From contig WRAQ01000005.1 of NCBI GenBank assembly GCA_009780115.1, positions 35,752-99,751 on the forward strand: 64,000 nt of DNA. Direction: 5' to 3'. The translations under genes were made by a program, and so were the position numbers. Source of the DNA: Lachnospiraceae bacterium. Its GTDB lineage: Bacteria > Bacillota > Clostridia > Lachnospirales > Lachnospiraceae. This document shows, piece by piece, positions 1 to 8,627 of this stretch (the stretch's first letter is position 1; the number at the start of each line of letters is the position of its first letter). The notes under the pieces were generated by a model. That model made no database searches. It worked only from the letters and a program-made list of their open reading frames with translations, and had not been told where the DNA came from.

Positions 1-286
1 CCATAGAACTTCGCTGCCGATAAGCATTTACACGGAAACGCGAAAGCCCTTTAATTGAGACGGTGAAATCATCATCCCCGGTCTCAAGAAACCGCTCCAT
101 GCCCCTTTTCCCTGTTTCAAATAGTTGCGTAACGATTTCAGTCGATTTTTCAAGATTTAGGATATCATCATCTTGGGGAATGATTACGCCATCTATTTTG
201 AAAATAATACGGCGGCCGGCACCGATAAAAATATCGGATGCCCCTTTCTCAACTGCTGATCTTAATAATTCATCCATTGTCATCAT
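1..286 (-). CDS. pilT: Type IV pilus retraction ATPase PilT, N-terminal part (runs off the window)
   Basis: Translating the minus strand from an ATG at 286 gives a protein opening MMTMDELLRSAVEKGASDIF and containing the segment SRFRVNAYRQR. Both match the N-terminal domain of PilT/PilB-type hexameric ATPases. PilT powers retraction of type IV pili. A purine-rich AGAAGAAAGAAGG lies just upstream as ribosome binding site. Only the first ~95 residues are present; the Walker A and B motifs lie outside the window. It is the last gene of a minus-strand pilus operon that begins with pilC. PilT rather than the extension ATPase PilB is inferred from the short N-terminus without the extra PilB N-domain. 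Confidence 0.82.
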   Translation of the reverse strand, partial: MMTMDELLRSAVEKGASDIFIGAGRRIIFKIDGVIIPQDDDILNLEKSTEIVTQLFETGKRGMERFLETGDDDFTVSIKGLSRFRVNAYRQRSSM

Positions 287-336
287 AGGCAAACCTTCTT
301 TCTTCTAACATTATGAAAAATATTTCTTTAATATTT

Positions 337-750
337 CTAAAAACCAGGCCACAAATCAAAACCTTCATCAAATACGACCCAATCGCCGGTATCCCTAATC
401 TTCCACTCAAGAGCCTCATAAAAATCATCTGATACAGCTATTCTGACGTGCAGTTCTTTTTGTTCAGATACAGGTAGAGAAAAGCTGAAAACTTCCCCGA
501 AAGCTTCCACTTCAATATTCACCCCATTTATAAAATATGGTATGTCATCCTGCGCTAGGATTTCTGAAACAATGCTTTCCGCAAGAGTATCAGCTTCATA
601 ATAAGCAATCACAGCTTGTTTCCAGACGTCTGTCATTTTTTTATCAGTCATAGCAGTCTGTAGTGTGATGACAGAAAATATCGTCAGGCTTAATACGGCA
701 AAAACCAATAATATCGATGCGCTGCCTACGCCTATCCCACCTTTATTCAT
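337..750 (-). CDS. Small membrane-anchored pilin-operon protein
   Basis: This 137-residue protein has one hydrophobic N-terminal helix (about residues 7-30, after MNKGGIGVGS), a polar helix with DKKMTDVWKQA, and a beta-rich C-terminal part. That layout resembles minor pilins or PilX-type assembly proteins, but no standard GFTLxE prepilin cleavage motif is visible. It overlaps the upstream gene (747-1193) by 4 nt in an ATGA arrangement and has a GAGGGG ribosome binding site. It sits between other small one-helix proteins and pilT. A minor pilus component is inferred from position; no family is recognised with certainty. Confidence 0.6.
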   Translation of the reverse strand: MNKGGIGVGSASILLVFAVLSLTIFSVITLQTAMTDKKMTDVWKQAVIAYYEADTLAESIVSEILAQDDIPYFINGVNIEVEAFGEVFSFSLPVSEQKELHVRIAVSDDFYEALEWKIRDTGDWVVFDEGFDLWPGF

Positions 751-1193
751 TCTTGCCCCTCTACTTTTCTCGTACTCGTTGTAAAAGACAATAATTCTTC
801 TCCGGTTTTCTTTGTAACGGATATATCACCTATTCGGAGCGCAATGAAATCAGAGGAGATATAGCTGGATATTGACATTATGTAAACCGCTTTTTCTTCC
901 TGGCAAACTCGCCACTCTTCATCATAATATACTTGAATCAAGGCATTTTCTTTAGTCCCGGTATAAATTCCCTCCAAAGTTGCGGCAATTTTTGCAGCAT
1001 CGCCGGAGAATGCCTTAAAACATTCGGCCCCGCTTTCAGCGGTAATAATCGAGTTTTTTGTTTCATAATTACGGGTAGTGATGATATGCGCTTCGGAAAT
1101 TATTTTCACACAGACGGCCGCACAAAAAGCAAACACAAGTATTACTATCATTTGCTCCATTAGGAATAAAATTGAACGTGAATGATTTTCCAA
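747..1193 (-). CDS. Pilin-like membrane-anchored protein of the type IV pilus operon
   Basis: This 148-residue protein has a hydrophobic helix near the N-terminus (about residues 13-33), a helical stretch with TRNYETKNSIITAESGAECF, and beta-rich sequence after it, the usual minor pilin shape. The reading frame opens with a TTG at 1193, one base after the previous stop; an in-frame ATG at residue 12 is an alternative start. AAAGGA about 11 nt upstream supports the TTG. The gene is translationally coupled to the one after it. It lies in the pilC-to-pilT operon, so a role in a type IV pilus or competence-type machine is inferred. Confidence 0.6.
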   Translation of the reverse strand: MENHSRSILFLMEQMIVILVFAFCAAVCVKIISEAHIITTRNYETKNSIITAESGAECFKAFSGDAAKIAATLEGIYTGTKENALIQVYYDEEWRVCQEEKAVYIMSISSYISSDFIALRIGDISVTKKTGEELLSFTTSTRKVEGQE

Positions 1194-1194
1194 G

Positions 1195-1668
1195 CTATAA
1201 GATTCCTTTCTTGCCGCGAGGCGAAATCAGGAGACTCTCGTTATTTACCGATATCCGTAAAAGCCCCTGTTCCAATTGTTCCAAGCGGTAAGTTTCGGCT
1301 TTCATAATTGGAAAACCGTCGCCTAATGACAATGGATACCCTTTTTCAAAAAACATTTCCCGTATCCAGCCATCGTAATGATAAATCATGGTAAAAAAAG
1401 TAATTCCGTCAAATTCCGATTCAATACAAAGAGCCGGAAAATCATGAAAATCAGTAAGATAGACTTTGTTTATTTCGTCACCGTTTTTGACCTTTGTCCA
1501 GATAAAAGAAAGCGCAATCTGCTCATCGGCTTTTTTTTGGGTCAGGTTTATAATGTTTTTGTAGCCGGTGCCGCTAAGACTCAAGACAATTAGTACCGAA
1601 AAAATGAACATACAAAAAATAAACAACACAAAGATAACATCAGTTTTCCGCTTACGGCCAAAATTCAT
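1195..1668 (-). CDS. DUF4860-like pilus-operon protein
   Basis: This 157-residue protein has one N-terminal transmembrane helix (about residues 10-32) followed by an extracytoplasmic beta-rich domain. The architecture and context resemble the DUF4860 family found in clostridial type II/IV pilin clusters. That family name comes from memory and was not searched. The positively charged start MNFGRKRKTD before the helix predicts an N-in, C-out orientation. It sits 34 nt after the preceding pilin-like gene and is followed one base later by the next, so it is probably co-transcribed. Function unknown; likely a pseudopilus or assembly accessory protein. Confidence 0.55.
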   Translation of the reverse strand: MNFGRKRKTDVIFVLFIFCMFIFSVLIVLSLSGTGYKNIINLTQKKADEQIALSFIWTKVKNGDEINKVYLTDFHDFPALCIESEFDGITFFTMIYHYDGWIREMFFEKGYPLSLGDGFPIMKAETYRLEQLEQGLLRISVNNESLLISPRGKKGIL

Positions 1669-1702
1669 TCCAAAATTCCTAACCCTTTCACCACCGTACT
1701 TT

Positions 1703-2023
1703 TTATTTCAGTGGGATTATCTCTATATCCGGCATGATATTACTGGCAAAAATATTATAACGAACTTCATATTTCGTTCTGTCAATGCGTACCCCATAAT
1801 TTTCTTCAATATAAGTAATGTCACCCGGATAACTACCTTCAAGTGCGTAACATGTAATTACGGCACGTTCAATGCTTTCCCGGAGAACGCGGATACCTTC
1901 GCTCCGGCTTGCGCGGTCTGTTACGGAAAGCCCATACATGACCATCAAAATCATACCTAATGTAAAAGCAATCGGTAGAAAATAAGATAGAAATATCGGT
2001 TTTTTGAAGACATTTTTGTTCAT
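1703..2023 (-). CDS. Pseudopilin-like protein
   Basis: This 106-residue protein has a hydrophobic helix at about residues 12-32, then a charged helix containing SRSEGIRVLRESIERAVITC and the segment YALEGSYPGDITYIEENYGV. A helix followed by a Tyr/Pro-rich turn typical of ordering along an N-terminal alpha-1 helix is characteristic of type IV pilin and pseudopilin N-domains. There is no clear G|FTLIE processing site, so it may be anchored without prepilin peptidase cleavage. It begins 6 nt after the pilC stop, consistent with one operon. Confidence 0.6.
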   Translation of the reverse strand: MNKNVFKKPIFLSYFLPIAFTLGMILMVMYGLSVTDRASRSEGIRVLRESIERAVITCYALEGSYPGDITYIEENYGVRIDRTKYEVRYNIFASNIMPDIEIIPLK

Positions 2024-2028
2024 ATTCT

Positions 2029-3075
2029 TTAACCAATCGAAGTCATAATACTCATTAGCGGCAACATTACAGATAAAAGGACAATCCCAATTAGTATTGA
2101 TGAAATAATAACCAGTGTCGGCTCCAGCCGGGAGATAATTTTGTCAATTTTGTCCTGCAAGCGGCGTTCTTTTCGTTCAACTATTTGTTCCATTACAGCA
2201 TCTGCCATCCCGCCGCGGGCACCCAACATCAACATCTTATTGTCACGCGATGAAATAAGCCCCGTCCGGTAAATTGATTCAAACAAAGTATTGCCTTCAT
2301 TCAAAAGCTTTTGGCATTCTTTGTGTTTTGTGTCCACGTTTTTGGACCCGCCGCTGACTGCCGCCGCCATTAGCACCGCATCTTCAGTATCAAGCCCGCT
2401 TGCGGTAGTAAGTGCCAGAGCTGACATAAATCTGACCGTTGAGATATCGCCCATAAGCCCGCGATGGCCGAAACTTTTTCTGATTGCGCCAACAAAAGCA
2501 TTTCTTATTGATGGCATTATCCAAAGAATGAGTGCAAAACCAACAATCGTTCCAAGCACGATTATTAAAACCAGCGAGATTCCGTTTAACCACGAACCAA
2601 ATCTCATAAATCCGGCGGCGAGTGCATTCATTTGCACCCCCATCCGGTTAAAAGTCTCATTAAACATCGGCAATACCCGGATAATCAGAATGAGCATGAT
2701 TGATACCATCATGATTAAGACAATTAATGGGTAAAAAACGGCATTTTTGACTGATACTTCGATGCGGTCCTGCCGGTCATAAAAATCAGCAAGTGCTTTA
2801 AATGTCGAAGTCATATGCCCGGTTTTTTCACCAAGGGCAATCATATTCACCATATAAGCCGGGAAACAGCCCGTCTGATGTAAAGACTCAGACATCATTG
2901 AGCCGGCATCCAGAGCGGTAAGGATGCTGGCCATCAACGCTTTCCCATCTTCGGATGCTTCGTATTCACCTAGCATCATGACACTCTCGGCCGGCGCTGC
3001 CCCTGCTTCAATCAGCATGTACATTTCACGGCAAAACATTGCAATATAAGAATTTTCCAGCGCTTTTTTTTTCAT
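2029..3075 (-). CDS. pilC: Type II secretion/type IV pilus inner-membrane platform protein (PilC/GspF family)
   Basis: This 348-residue protein has the duplicated T2SSF domain: a first cytoplasmic helical half (EMYMLIEAGAAPAESVMMLG, then ALGEKTGHMTSTFKALADFY), two transmembrane segments near residues 115-190, a second cytoplasmic half (SALALTTASGLDTEDAVLMA and MLGARGGMADAVMEQIVERK) and a C-terminal membrane helix (about residues 315-340). It forms the membrane platform on which PilB/PilT ATPases act. At 348 residues it is shorter than the ~400 usual for PilC, mainly at the N-terminus. An AAAGGG ribosome binding site precedes the ATG at 3075. It lies 40 nt after the transglutaminase gene. Confidence 0.88.
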   Translation of the reverse strand: MKKKALENSYIAMFCREMYMLIEAGAAPAESVMMLGEYEASEDGKALMASILTALDAGSMMSESLHQTGCFPAYMVNMIALGEKTGHMTSTFKALADFYDRQDRIEVSVKNAVFYPLIVLIMMVSIMLILIIRVLPMFNETFNRMGVQMNALAAGFMRFGSWLNGISLVLIIVLGTIVGFALILWIMPSIRNAFVGAIRKSFGHRGLMGDISTVRFMSALALTTASGLDTEDAVLMAAAVSGGSKNVDTKHKECQKLLNEGNTLFESIYRTGLISSRDNKMLMLGARGGMADAVMEQIVERKERRLQDKIDKIISRLEPTLVIISSILIGIVLLSVMLPLMSIMTSIG

Positions 3076-3114
3076 GACACACCCTTTTCACAATAATAAA
3101 TAGCCTAATTTCAG

Positions 3115-4155
3115 CTAAAATAAAAACTTCACATCATAATTACTTCCATCCCCGATAAACTGCTCAAGGGAATTGGTGTCATCAAGCAAGCTTGATGCGA
3201 AAGTCGGATCCATCAATATCCATTTTGAGCCGTCAAAGAAAATCACGCCGTCTACCCAGCCTGATTCCTTTGTATAAACATTAATCCATGCGTGATAAAC
3301 AGTTCCGACATATCCGAAAACCAGCTTCGTAGGAATCCCTTGGCTGCGAAGCATTGCCGCCATCAGCACGGCATAATCAAAACAAATACCGGTACCGTTT
3401 TTCATGACACTGTCAATATCGGGAACATAACCCGCTTTGACACTTTTTGCAAATTCCATGTCATACGTAATATTTTCAGTGACATACTTGTATACCGCAG
3501 CGATTTTTTCCAACTCTTCCGGCTTACCTTTGGTTAAATCCCAAGCATGCTTAATTGCGGCATTATTTTCGTTATAATTGACATAATAATTTGGCCGGAT
3601 AAACGGCGTGAACTCATCGACTAGTTCAACTTTAATTGATTCAGTTAAAACAGTAGTATACGCACCGTTTCCGGCTCCCTGGAAAACCTCAATCATATAA
3701 TCGCCGCTGCCTTCGGAGAGCGGATAAATACCAAAATCACCATCTGCCCTTTGGACATATAAGTGGTTTCCACCGGCAGGGAACGTTAACCTCACGCGCA
3801 AATCCCGGTTTGTTTCTTCCAAAAATTTGATCATAATATATCCATCACTGCTATTGGAAAAATCAAGCAGAACTTTATCATTTTCAGAGATATTTGTTCC
3901 GGAAGCGTTTGCTTCAGGTATCTCAAATCTAACCGGTTCACGCTCCGGTTCCGGTTCCGGTACAATAATAGTTCCCGGCGCAGTAGGGACATCTTCAGCC
4001 TCAAGGGGAGGGGAAGGAGTAGTTTCGCTGATTGCAACATCAACCGGTGCAGGAGTTTCAACTGATGTATCCCGGGGAATTTCCTGCGGACTATCTGAGC
4101 AACCGGACAGCACTATAATAAGTATAAAAAGAATAATTGAAAAAAACTTTTTCAT
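3115..4155 (-). CDS. Transglutaminase-like domain lipoprotein
   Basis: This 346-residue protein has a lipoprotein signal peptide (lipobox LSGC at about residues 16-19), a Pro/Glu-rich linker, a beta-sandwich-like region (about residues 75-185) and a C-terminal transglutaminase-like (cysteine protease fold) domain. The catalytic triad is visible: Cys258 in GTGICFDYA, His288 in VYHAWINV and Asp316 in MDPTF. Such secreted domains usually act as proteases or amide-bond enzymes on the cell surface. The gene is first in line with the pilC operon on the minus strand, but whether it works with pili is not shown. Substrate unknown. Confidence 0.85.
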   Translation of the reverse strand: MKKFFSIILFILIIVLSGCSDSPQEIPRDTSVETPAPVDVAISETTPSPPLEAEDVPTAPGTIIVPEPEPEREPVRFEIPEANASGTNISENDKVLLDFSNSSDGYIMIKFLEETNRDLRVRLTFPAGGNHLYVQRADGDFGIYPLSEGSGDYMIEVFQGAGNGAYTTVLTESIKVELVDEFTPFIRPNYYVNYNENNAAIKHAWDLTKGKPEELEKIAAVYKYVTENITYDMEFAKSVKAGYVPDIDSVMKNGTGICFDYAVLMAAMLRSQGIPTKLVFGYVGTVYHAWINVYTKESGWVDGVIFFDGSKWILMDPTFASSLLDDTNSLEQFIGDGSNYDVKFLF

Positions 4156-4313
4156 AGTAAAAATTATATCATATATTATGGGGAAATGGAAGCTTTTCGG
4201 CGAGAAAAGTCCGGAAATATACTTGTTTTTTCATTCATTTCATGATAAACTAGCAAATAAATTGAACAGTGTCGTTGTTTTTCGTATATTAAATTTCCCG
4301 GAAGGAGAAAATT

Positions 4314-4937
4314 GTGAGAAAAAAATGGACTATTGCACTAATATTATCTGTCTGCCTAGTGCTTATACTTACGTCATGTGGTAAAAACGAACCCGAAGTA
4401 ATAGAAAATCCGCCTCAGGAGCAGATCGAAGCACCAGTTGTTGTTGACCCGGAACCCGACCCGGAGCCCACGCCGGAGCCGGAACCCGTTTCTACTTTTG
4501 ATATTGAAACAGACAGACATGATGCAATTTATAATCATAACTTGATTAAAGCAATTTATTTGGGAATGACTAGAACAGAGCTTGAAAATTCATTCGCTCC
4601 TTTAGATGAAAGCCAGCATGGCTACATACCCTACGATGACCACAATTTTTTTATTGAGTACTGGGGTAATGATACCGTAAAAGTGATTATCATATATGAA
4701 AGAGATATCTGGGAAACCTTTAACGGCATTACTTATGGCTCGGCGGCGGCCCAAATTATTGCTTCTTATGGCGAACCGCTTGCTATTGAAGATGGTTTAT
4801 ATTCTTATTATACTTATAAAAATGAGATTTTGAGCGAAGCGCCTTCGCTGGCTGAAGTCGATGTCAATTATCTATATTCGATTGGTTTCATTATTGCAGA
4901 TGATATCGTCCAAGGTATTACGCTAAACCGTTTTTAA
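4314..4937 (+). CDS. Putative lipoprotein of unknown function
   Basis: This 207-residue protein opens with GTG at 4314, preceded by a strong GGAAGGAG. The signal peptide ends in lipobox LTSC, followed by a Pro/Glu-rich spacer (PEPDPEPTPEPEPVSTF) that would hold the folded part away from the membrane. The C-terminal domain (about residues 75-207) has patterns such as IYLGMTRTELENSF and YGSAAAQIIASYGEP, reminiscent of small SmpA/OmlA- or PepSY-like folds used for protein interaction. No family is assigned. It converges on the sortase gene with a 2-nt gap. Confidence 0.7.
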   Translation: MRKKWTIALILSVCLVLILTSCGKNEPEVIENPPQEQIEAPVVVDPEPDPEPTPEPEPVSTFDIETDRHDAIYNHNLIKAIYLGMTRTELENSFAPLDESQHGYIPYDDHNFFIEYWGNDTVKVIIIYERDIWETFNGITYGSAAAQIIASYGEPLAIEDGLYSYYTYKNEILSEAPSLAEVDVNYLYSIGFIIADDIVQGITLNRF

Positions 4938-4939
4938 TT

Positions 4940-5839
4940 TTATTCATAAATTTGTTTGGCAAATATCACAAAGCGGCTGTTTGAAGTACTATTTTCACAT
5001 GTCGCCAGAATTAGATATTGATCATTAATATCAAAATCAATTTTTGTATCATATAATGCCCGCTTCAAAATCTGTTCTTTATATATTTTAAAGTTGTGTT
5101 CCGTATTGTCAAAGCCCTTTGCAGTAGAAAAATGGGTATAGCGGTGAAACTGGAAATCATCTTTCTTTATATTGCGGGCATCATATTTGATTGCTGCGAA
5201 GATTTGATAGATGCCATTGTCATACAAGGTATCATAATTAATAATTTGATTTTTTTCCCAGAAATCTTGATCTTCATACAATGTCAAATCGTGAAAAATC
5301 AAACCTCTTCTTCTTATGTTATGCCCGAAAATAATTTGAATTTGGTTTTTCGGTGCTATTTCACAGCGGCTATCAAGATAAGGAAGGCCGATTTCATCCC
5401 TAACATCATCAAAATTAACCCGGTCATAATATAAAGGATCTTCCTTGTTTTGCATAACAGGATAGTTAATCCGCGTATTGGCAATACTGACCCAACCAAC
5501 GAGATCATTATTTTTGCTGTGCAAATAACGGAATCGCGCGGCAATTTCAAAAACCCGCGGAGTAGTTTCCGCTTCACGCTTAACTTCTGCATCCATACCC
5601 GGTTCGGGTTCGGCCGTCCATATTGTCACGCTTCCGTCTGCCTCATTTAATCCGTCCGGTGCGGAATAATTCAGGGGCTGGTGCCCATCCGGTTCTGCAA
5701 GCTCTCTTCTAAGTTCGGCAATTTTGGCTTCTGCTTTACTTGCATCATAATAATAAATCGCCAAAGATATCACCGAATAAAGAAAACCTAATGAAAATAA
5801 AACAAGAAAAAAAACTTTGGCCATTTTTAAGTGTTTCAT
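4940..5839 (-). CDS. srtB: Class B sortase
   Basis: This 299-residue type II membrane protein has one N-terminal transmembrane helix (about residues 8-28), a helical stalk, and a sortase domain from about residue 95. Catalytic residues are present: His173 in IIFGHN, Cys281 in ILATCENS and Arg289 in SNSRFVI. The helix-rich N-terminal part of the domain and the spacing fit class B. Sortases attach secreted proteins to peptidoglycan or polymerise pilins by cutting a C-terminal sorting signal. I saw no protein in this window with an NPQTN/LPXTG-like motif, hydrophobic stretch and positive tail, so its substrate is elsewhere. Confidence 0.92.
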   Translation of the reverse strand: MKHLKMAKVFFLVLFSLGFLYSVISLAIYYYDASKAEAKIAELRRELAEPDGHQPLNYSAPDGLNEADGSVTIWTAEPEPGMDAEVKREAETTPRVFEIAARFRYLHSKNNDLVGWVSIANTRINYPVMQNKEDPLYYDRVNFDDVRDEIGLPYLDSRCEIAPKNQIQIIFGHNIRRRGLIFHDLTLYEDQDFWEKNQIINYDTLYDNGIYQIFAAIKYDARNIKKDDFQFHRYTHFSTAKGFDNTEHNFKIYKEQILKRALYDTKIDFDINDQYLILATCENSTSNSRFVIFAKQIYE

Positions 5840-5872
5840 ACAACCAATATAGCGGATTTACTTAAAAAATAC

Positions 5873-5901
5873 TAGTCATTATTAATGTTTAGTGATATAA
5901 T
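5873..5901 (+). promoter_or_regulatory. Putative sigma-A promoter of the exopolysaccharide operon
   Basis: A perfect -10 box TATAAT (5896-5901) lies 17 nt after TAGTCA (5873-5878), which matches four of six positions of TTGACA. It is about 50 nt upstream of the first gene of the operon, which has an AAAAAGGAGA ribosome binding site. Confidence 0.5.
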
Positions 5902-5949
5902 CAAATAGGCCGCAGTTGTGGGAATTTTGTGTAAAAAGGAGACCAAAGC

Positions 5950-6372
5950 GTGAATATTACTCAAATATTCAGCATTATCGTTAGTGCCGTTATTTTTGTT
6001 ACGGTCATCCGCGCCCTTACAAAACAAAAACTAAATGAAGCCAATTCCGTTTTATGGCTGATAATCGCAGTCTTGACTTTTATTGTCGGTATATTTCCCA
6101 AAATAATTGACCGGATTGCTTTTGCGTTATATATTTATTATCCGCCGACTCTTTTATTTATCGGCGTATCGGTCATGCTTTTATTGATTACCTTTAAAAG
6201 CTCGATGGATATTTCCCGCTTGGATGCGAGAGTTACAGAGCTGGCGATATCATATTCAATCACGAATGAAGAAAATCGTCAGCTTAAGCAAAAGCTTAAA
6301 GAATTCGAACAAATTGGACAGGAAAAATCGGGACAAACTTCCGAGAATACTGAGAATGGAGTTTTCGTATGA
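5950..6372 (+). CDS. DUF2304 membrane protein of the exopolysaccharide operon
   Basis: This 140-residue protein has three hydrophobic segments (about residues 5-22, 33-55 and 62-84) followed by a predicted coiled coil rich in Glu/Lys/Gln (about residues 90-128). This is the DUF2304 pattern, typically encoded beside GT2 dolichol-phosphate-mannose-synthase-like glycosyltransferases, and such a GT2 is encoded five genes downstream. The start is GTG at 5950. Its stop overlaps the next start (ATGA). A role as membrane partner of the GT2 or of the Pel machinery is inferred. Confidence 0.75.
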   Translation: MNITQIFSIIVSAVIFVTVIRALTKQKLNEANSVLWLIIAVLTFIVGIFPKIIDRIAFALYIYYPPTLLFIGVSVMLLLITFKSSMDISRLDARVTELAISYSITNEENRQLKQKLKEFEQIGQEKSGQTSENTENGVFV

Positions 6373-8627
6373 GAATATTGATTACCGGTTCAGGTGCTTT
6401 CCGGGAAGCTTTAATTGACCGCTTGAAAAGAGAAAAAAACGAAATTTATACGATTGGCACTCAAGCTGCCGGCAGCAAAACATACCATTACGATTTCAAA
6501 TATTCTGATCGAAAAATCAAGCACATCATCGCTGGGATAATGCCGGAAGTCATCGTTTTCCTCGGTGCCCAGGATGAAGAGTTTGCTGTCGATTGGAGCC
6601 AGGAACAGGCGATGGATTATTTGGCCGGTTTGTCAAATGTCTTAATCTCGGCACAGCAGTTGGGTATTGGCCGCTTTGTATATATTTCATCAACACAGAT
6701 TTATGGAATGGGCTGGTGTTCGCGCCTTTCCGAACAAAGTGAAAAGAAACCCCAGGATACCCGGAGCTTAGTGCTTAGCGAGGGTGAGTCGCTCTGCTTA
6801 AATTATACGGCAATGAGCAAAATGGAGAGTGTCGTTTTGCGGATGACCGAGATTTATGGTTTAGCTTCCCCTTTTGATTTTAGCAGCCGGTTATTTCTTG
6901 AAGCAACGATAGCGGAAAATCTGGAAAACTTCCATCCGCCCGTTGATATGATTTTTAACCCTTTATATTTATCTGATGCGGTTGATGCTGTTTTTAAAGC
7001 CCTGGCACCAGGTAAAGCAGGCGGAGTTTTTAATGTCTGCGGCGGCCAGGTAATGCTTTCTGAATTTTACCGGGTTATTTCAACGCTGGTTAAAGAAAAA
7101 TCCCTGGATGAAGAAGCGCTGGAAAAATTAGAGGGCACTGAACTAATTGTGCCAAAAGACAGCGGTGAGATTGAAGAAATATCAATTGCCGATTTATTAA
7201 AACCGGACGAAAGTGCGGGTTCGCATAGTAGCAATATCATTGTTGAGCGGACTTATGACGGCACCGAATTTTCGGAAGCTTATGGTTACCGCTCAATTAT
7301 TGATGTAAATGTTGGTTTAAAGCGGACTTATGGCAATATGAAAAGGCGGCTTGAAAAAGTTGTTAAAACAAAAACCGGAAAAAAGAAAAAACTGGCTTTC
7401 CTTGCACCGTTATTTCCATACTTAGAAACATTATTTGCCTTTACGGTATTCGCCCTTTTACATTATTATGTTCCGGATAATATCCCGCCGCTGGCAAATT
7501 TTGATTTCCTAACGCTAATGATAGTTTTAATCGGAATTACCTTAGGGGGTATCCAGCCGGTGCTTGCGGTGATGTTATGCGGTATTTTTTTATTCGTCTT
7601 GCGGATGCAGGATGGGCGGGCTTTTCTCGATGCAATTCTCGATATGCGGATTATCATCAAGATTTTGAACTTGCTTATTATCGCCACTATCTGTGGTTAT
7701 GCCCGCGATTATATGCGTTCGGTGATGTATGAAAAAAATCTGGAAGTTGATGACCTAAATAATGAATTAGTGACAATATACAAAATAAACGCCGCTAATA
7801 CCGAAATTAAGCAAAAGCTGGATGAGCGGCTTGCCGGTTATGATGACAGTCTTGCGAAGATGTTTTTAATTACCGACCGTCTCAATGCTTTAAGCCCGGA
7901 AAAGGTCTTCTTTGAAGCGGTTGATACCGTTTCGGATTTGATGCAATGTTATGATGTCAGTATTTATGCGGTTACAGGAACCGACTTCAAGATGTGCCGC
8001 TTGCTTGCCCGGACACCAAGCAGTGACCGGACGTACAAAATCAGTGTCTCCCTGGATGAATTAGGTGAGTTGAAAGATGTTGTCAGCCGTGATGAGGTAT
8101 TTGTCAATCGTGGTATGCAAACGGATTTGCCGATGCTGGCAGCACCGGTATTTTTTGATCATGAGCTGGTTTCGGTTATTATGTTGTGGGATTTGCCGTT
8201 TGAGAATCTGTCTCTTTATCATGTCAACCGCTTTATGACCCTGAGCCGTTTGATTGCTTCAAGCCTCGGGCGGGCTTATGCCTATACCAAGGATATCCGG
8301 GAACTTGCTTATGTACCGGGAACCGAAATCCTATTATTTGATGCTTTTATGGAAAAATTGCGGATTTATAAAGAAGCGTTAGTGAAAGAAGCGATGCAAT
8401 TTAAAACCATCGTTGTTTCACCGGCAAAATCCCGGCGTAATATTAGCAATGCTGAATTGTCTGCGAAATTGCGGCCTTTACTCCGGGCGAATGATTATAT
8501 CGGTGAAAACCGGGATGACCAGGATTCATTATATGTTTTGCTTTCTAATACAGACAAAGATAATATCGGCATAGTTATCGACCGTTTAGGCGGGGTTGGC
8601 CTGACCGGCCGGGAGATTATCTTATGA
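6369..8627 (+). CDS. pelD: SDR-PelD fusion: NAD-epimerase-like domain, four membrane helices, GAF and degenerate GGDEF (c-di-GMP receptor)
   Basis: This 752-residue protein has three parts. Residues 1-~330 form a short-chain dehydrogenase/epimerase-like Rossmann domain (ILITGSG near the start, YISSTQIYG at 105-113). The usual YxxxK pair is disturbed: Tyr146 is five residues before Lys151 and Thr147 occupies the catalytic Tyr position. About residues 342-460 hold four membrane helices, as in PelD. Residues ~490-650 resemble a GAF domain, followed by a degenerate GGDEF domain in which RAND (706-709) sits just before a non-catalytic NRDDQDS. That matches PelD, which binds c-di-GMP through an RxxD site without cyclase activity. 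It overlaps both neighbours by 4 nt. The PelD assignment rests on layout and on PelE, PelF and PelG in the same operon. Confidence 0.82.
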   Translation: MRILITGSGAFREALIDRLKREKNEIYTIGTQAAGSKTYHYDFKYSDRKIKHIIAGIMPEVIVFLGAQDEEFAVDWSQEQAMDYLAGLSNVLISAQQLGIGRFVYISSTQIYGMGWCSRLSEQSEKKPQDTRSLVLSEGESLCLNYTAMSKMESVVLRMTEIYGLASPFDFSSRLFLEATIAENLENFHPPVDMIFNPLYLSDAVDAVFKALAPGKAGGVFNVCGGQVMLSEFYRVISTLVKEKSLDEEALEKLEGTELIVPKDSGEIEEISIADLLKPDESAGSHSSNIIVERTYDGTEFSEAYGYRSIIDVNVGLKRTYGNMKRRLEKVVKTKTGKKKKLAFLAPLFPYLETLFAFTVFALLHYYVPDNIPPLANFDFLTLMIVLIGITLGGIQPVLAVMLCGIFLFVLRMQDGRAFLDAILDMRIIIKILNLLIIATICGYARDYMRSVMYEKNLEVDDLNNELVTIYKINAANTEIKQKLDERLAGYDDSLAKMFLITDRLNALSPEKVFFEAVDTVSDLMQCYDVSIYAVTGTDFKMCRLLARTPSSDRTYKISVSLDELGELKDVVSRDEVFVNRGMQTDLPMLAAPVFFDHELVSVIMLWDLPFENLSLYHVNRFMTLSRLIASSLGRAYAYTKDIRELAYVPGTEILLFDAFMEKLRIYKEALVKEAMQFKTIVVSPAKSRRNISNAELSAKLRPLLRANDYIGENRDDQDSLYVLLSNTDKDNIGIVIDRLGGVGLTGREIIL

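Noticed and set aside
1568..1960. 130-codon plus-strand open frame opposite the pilin-like genes
   Set aside because: Overlaps two real minus-strand genes and has no start signals.
2291..2734. 147-codon plus-strand open frame opposite pilC
   Set aside because: Shadow of pilC; low-complexity, Ser/Ile-rich translation.
3827..4384. 185-codon plus-strand open frame crossing the transglutaminase gene start
   Set aside because: The first half is antisense to the lipoprotein linker (hence its Ser/Gly-rich sequence) and the second half is out of frame with the real lipoprotein at 4314.
4940..5839. A sortase substrate encoded nearby
   Set aside because: No protein in the window shows a sorting motif followed by a hydrophobic stretch and positively charged tail.
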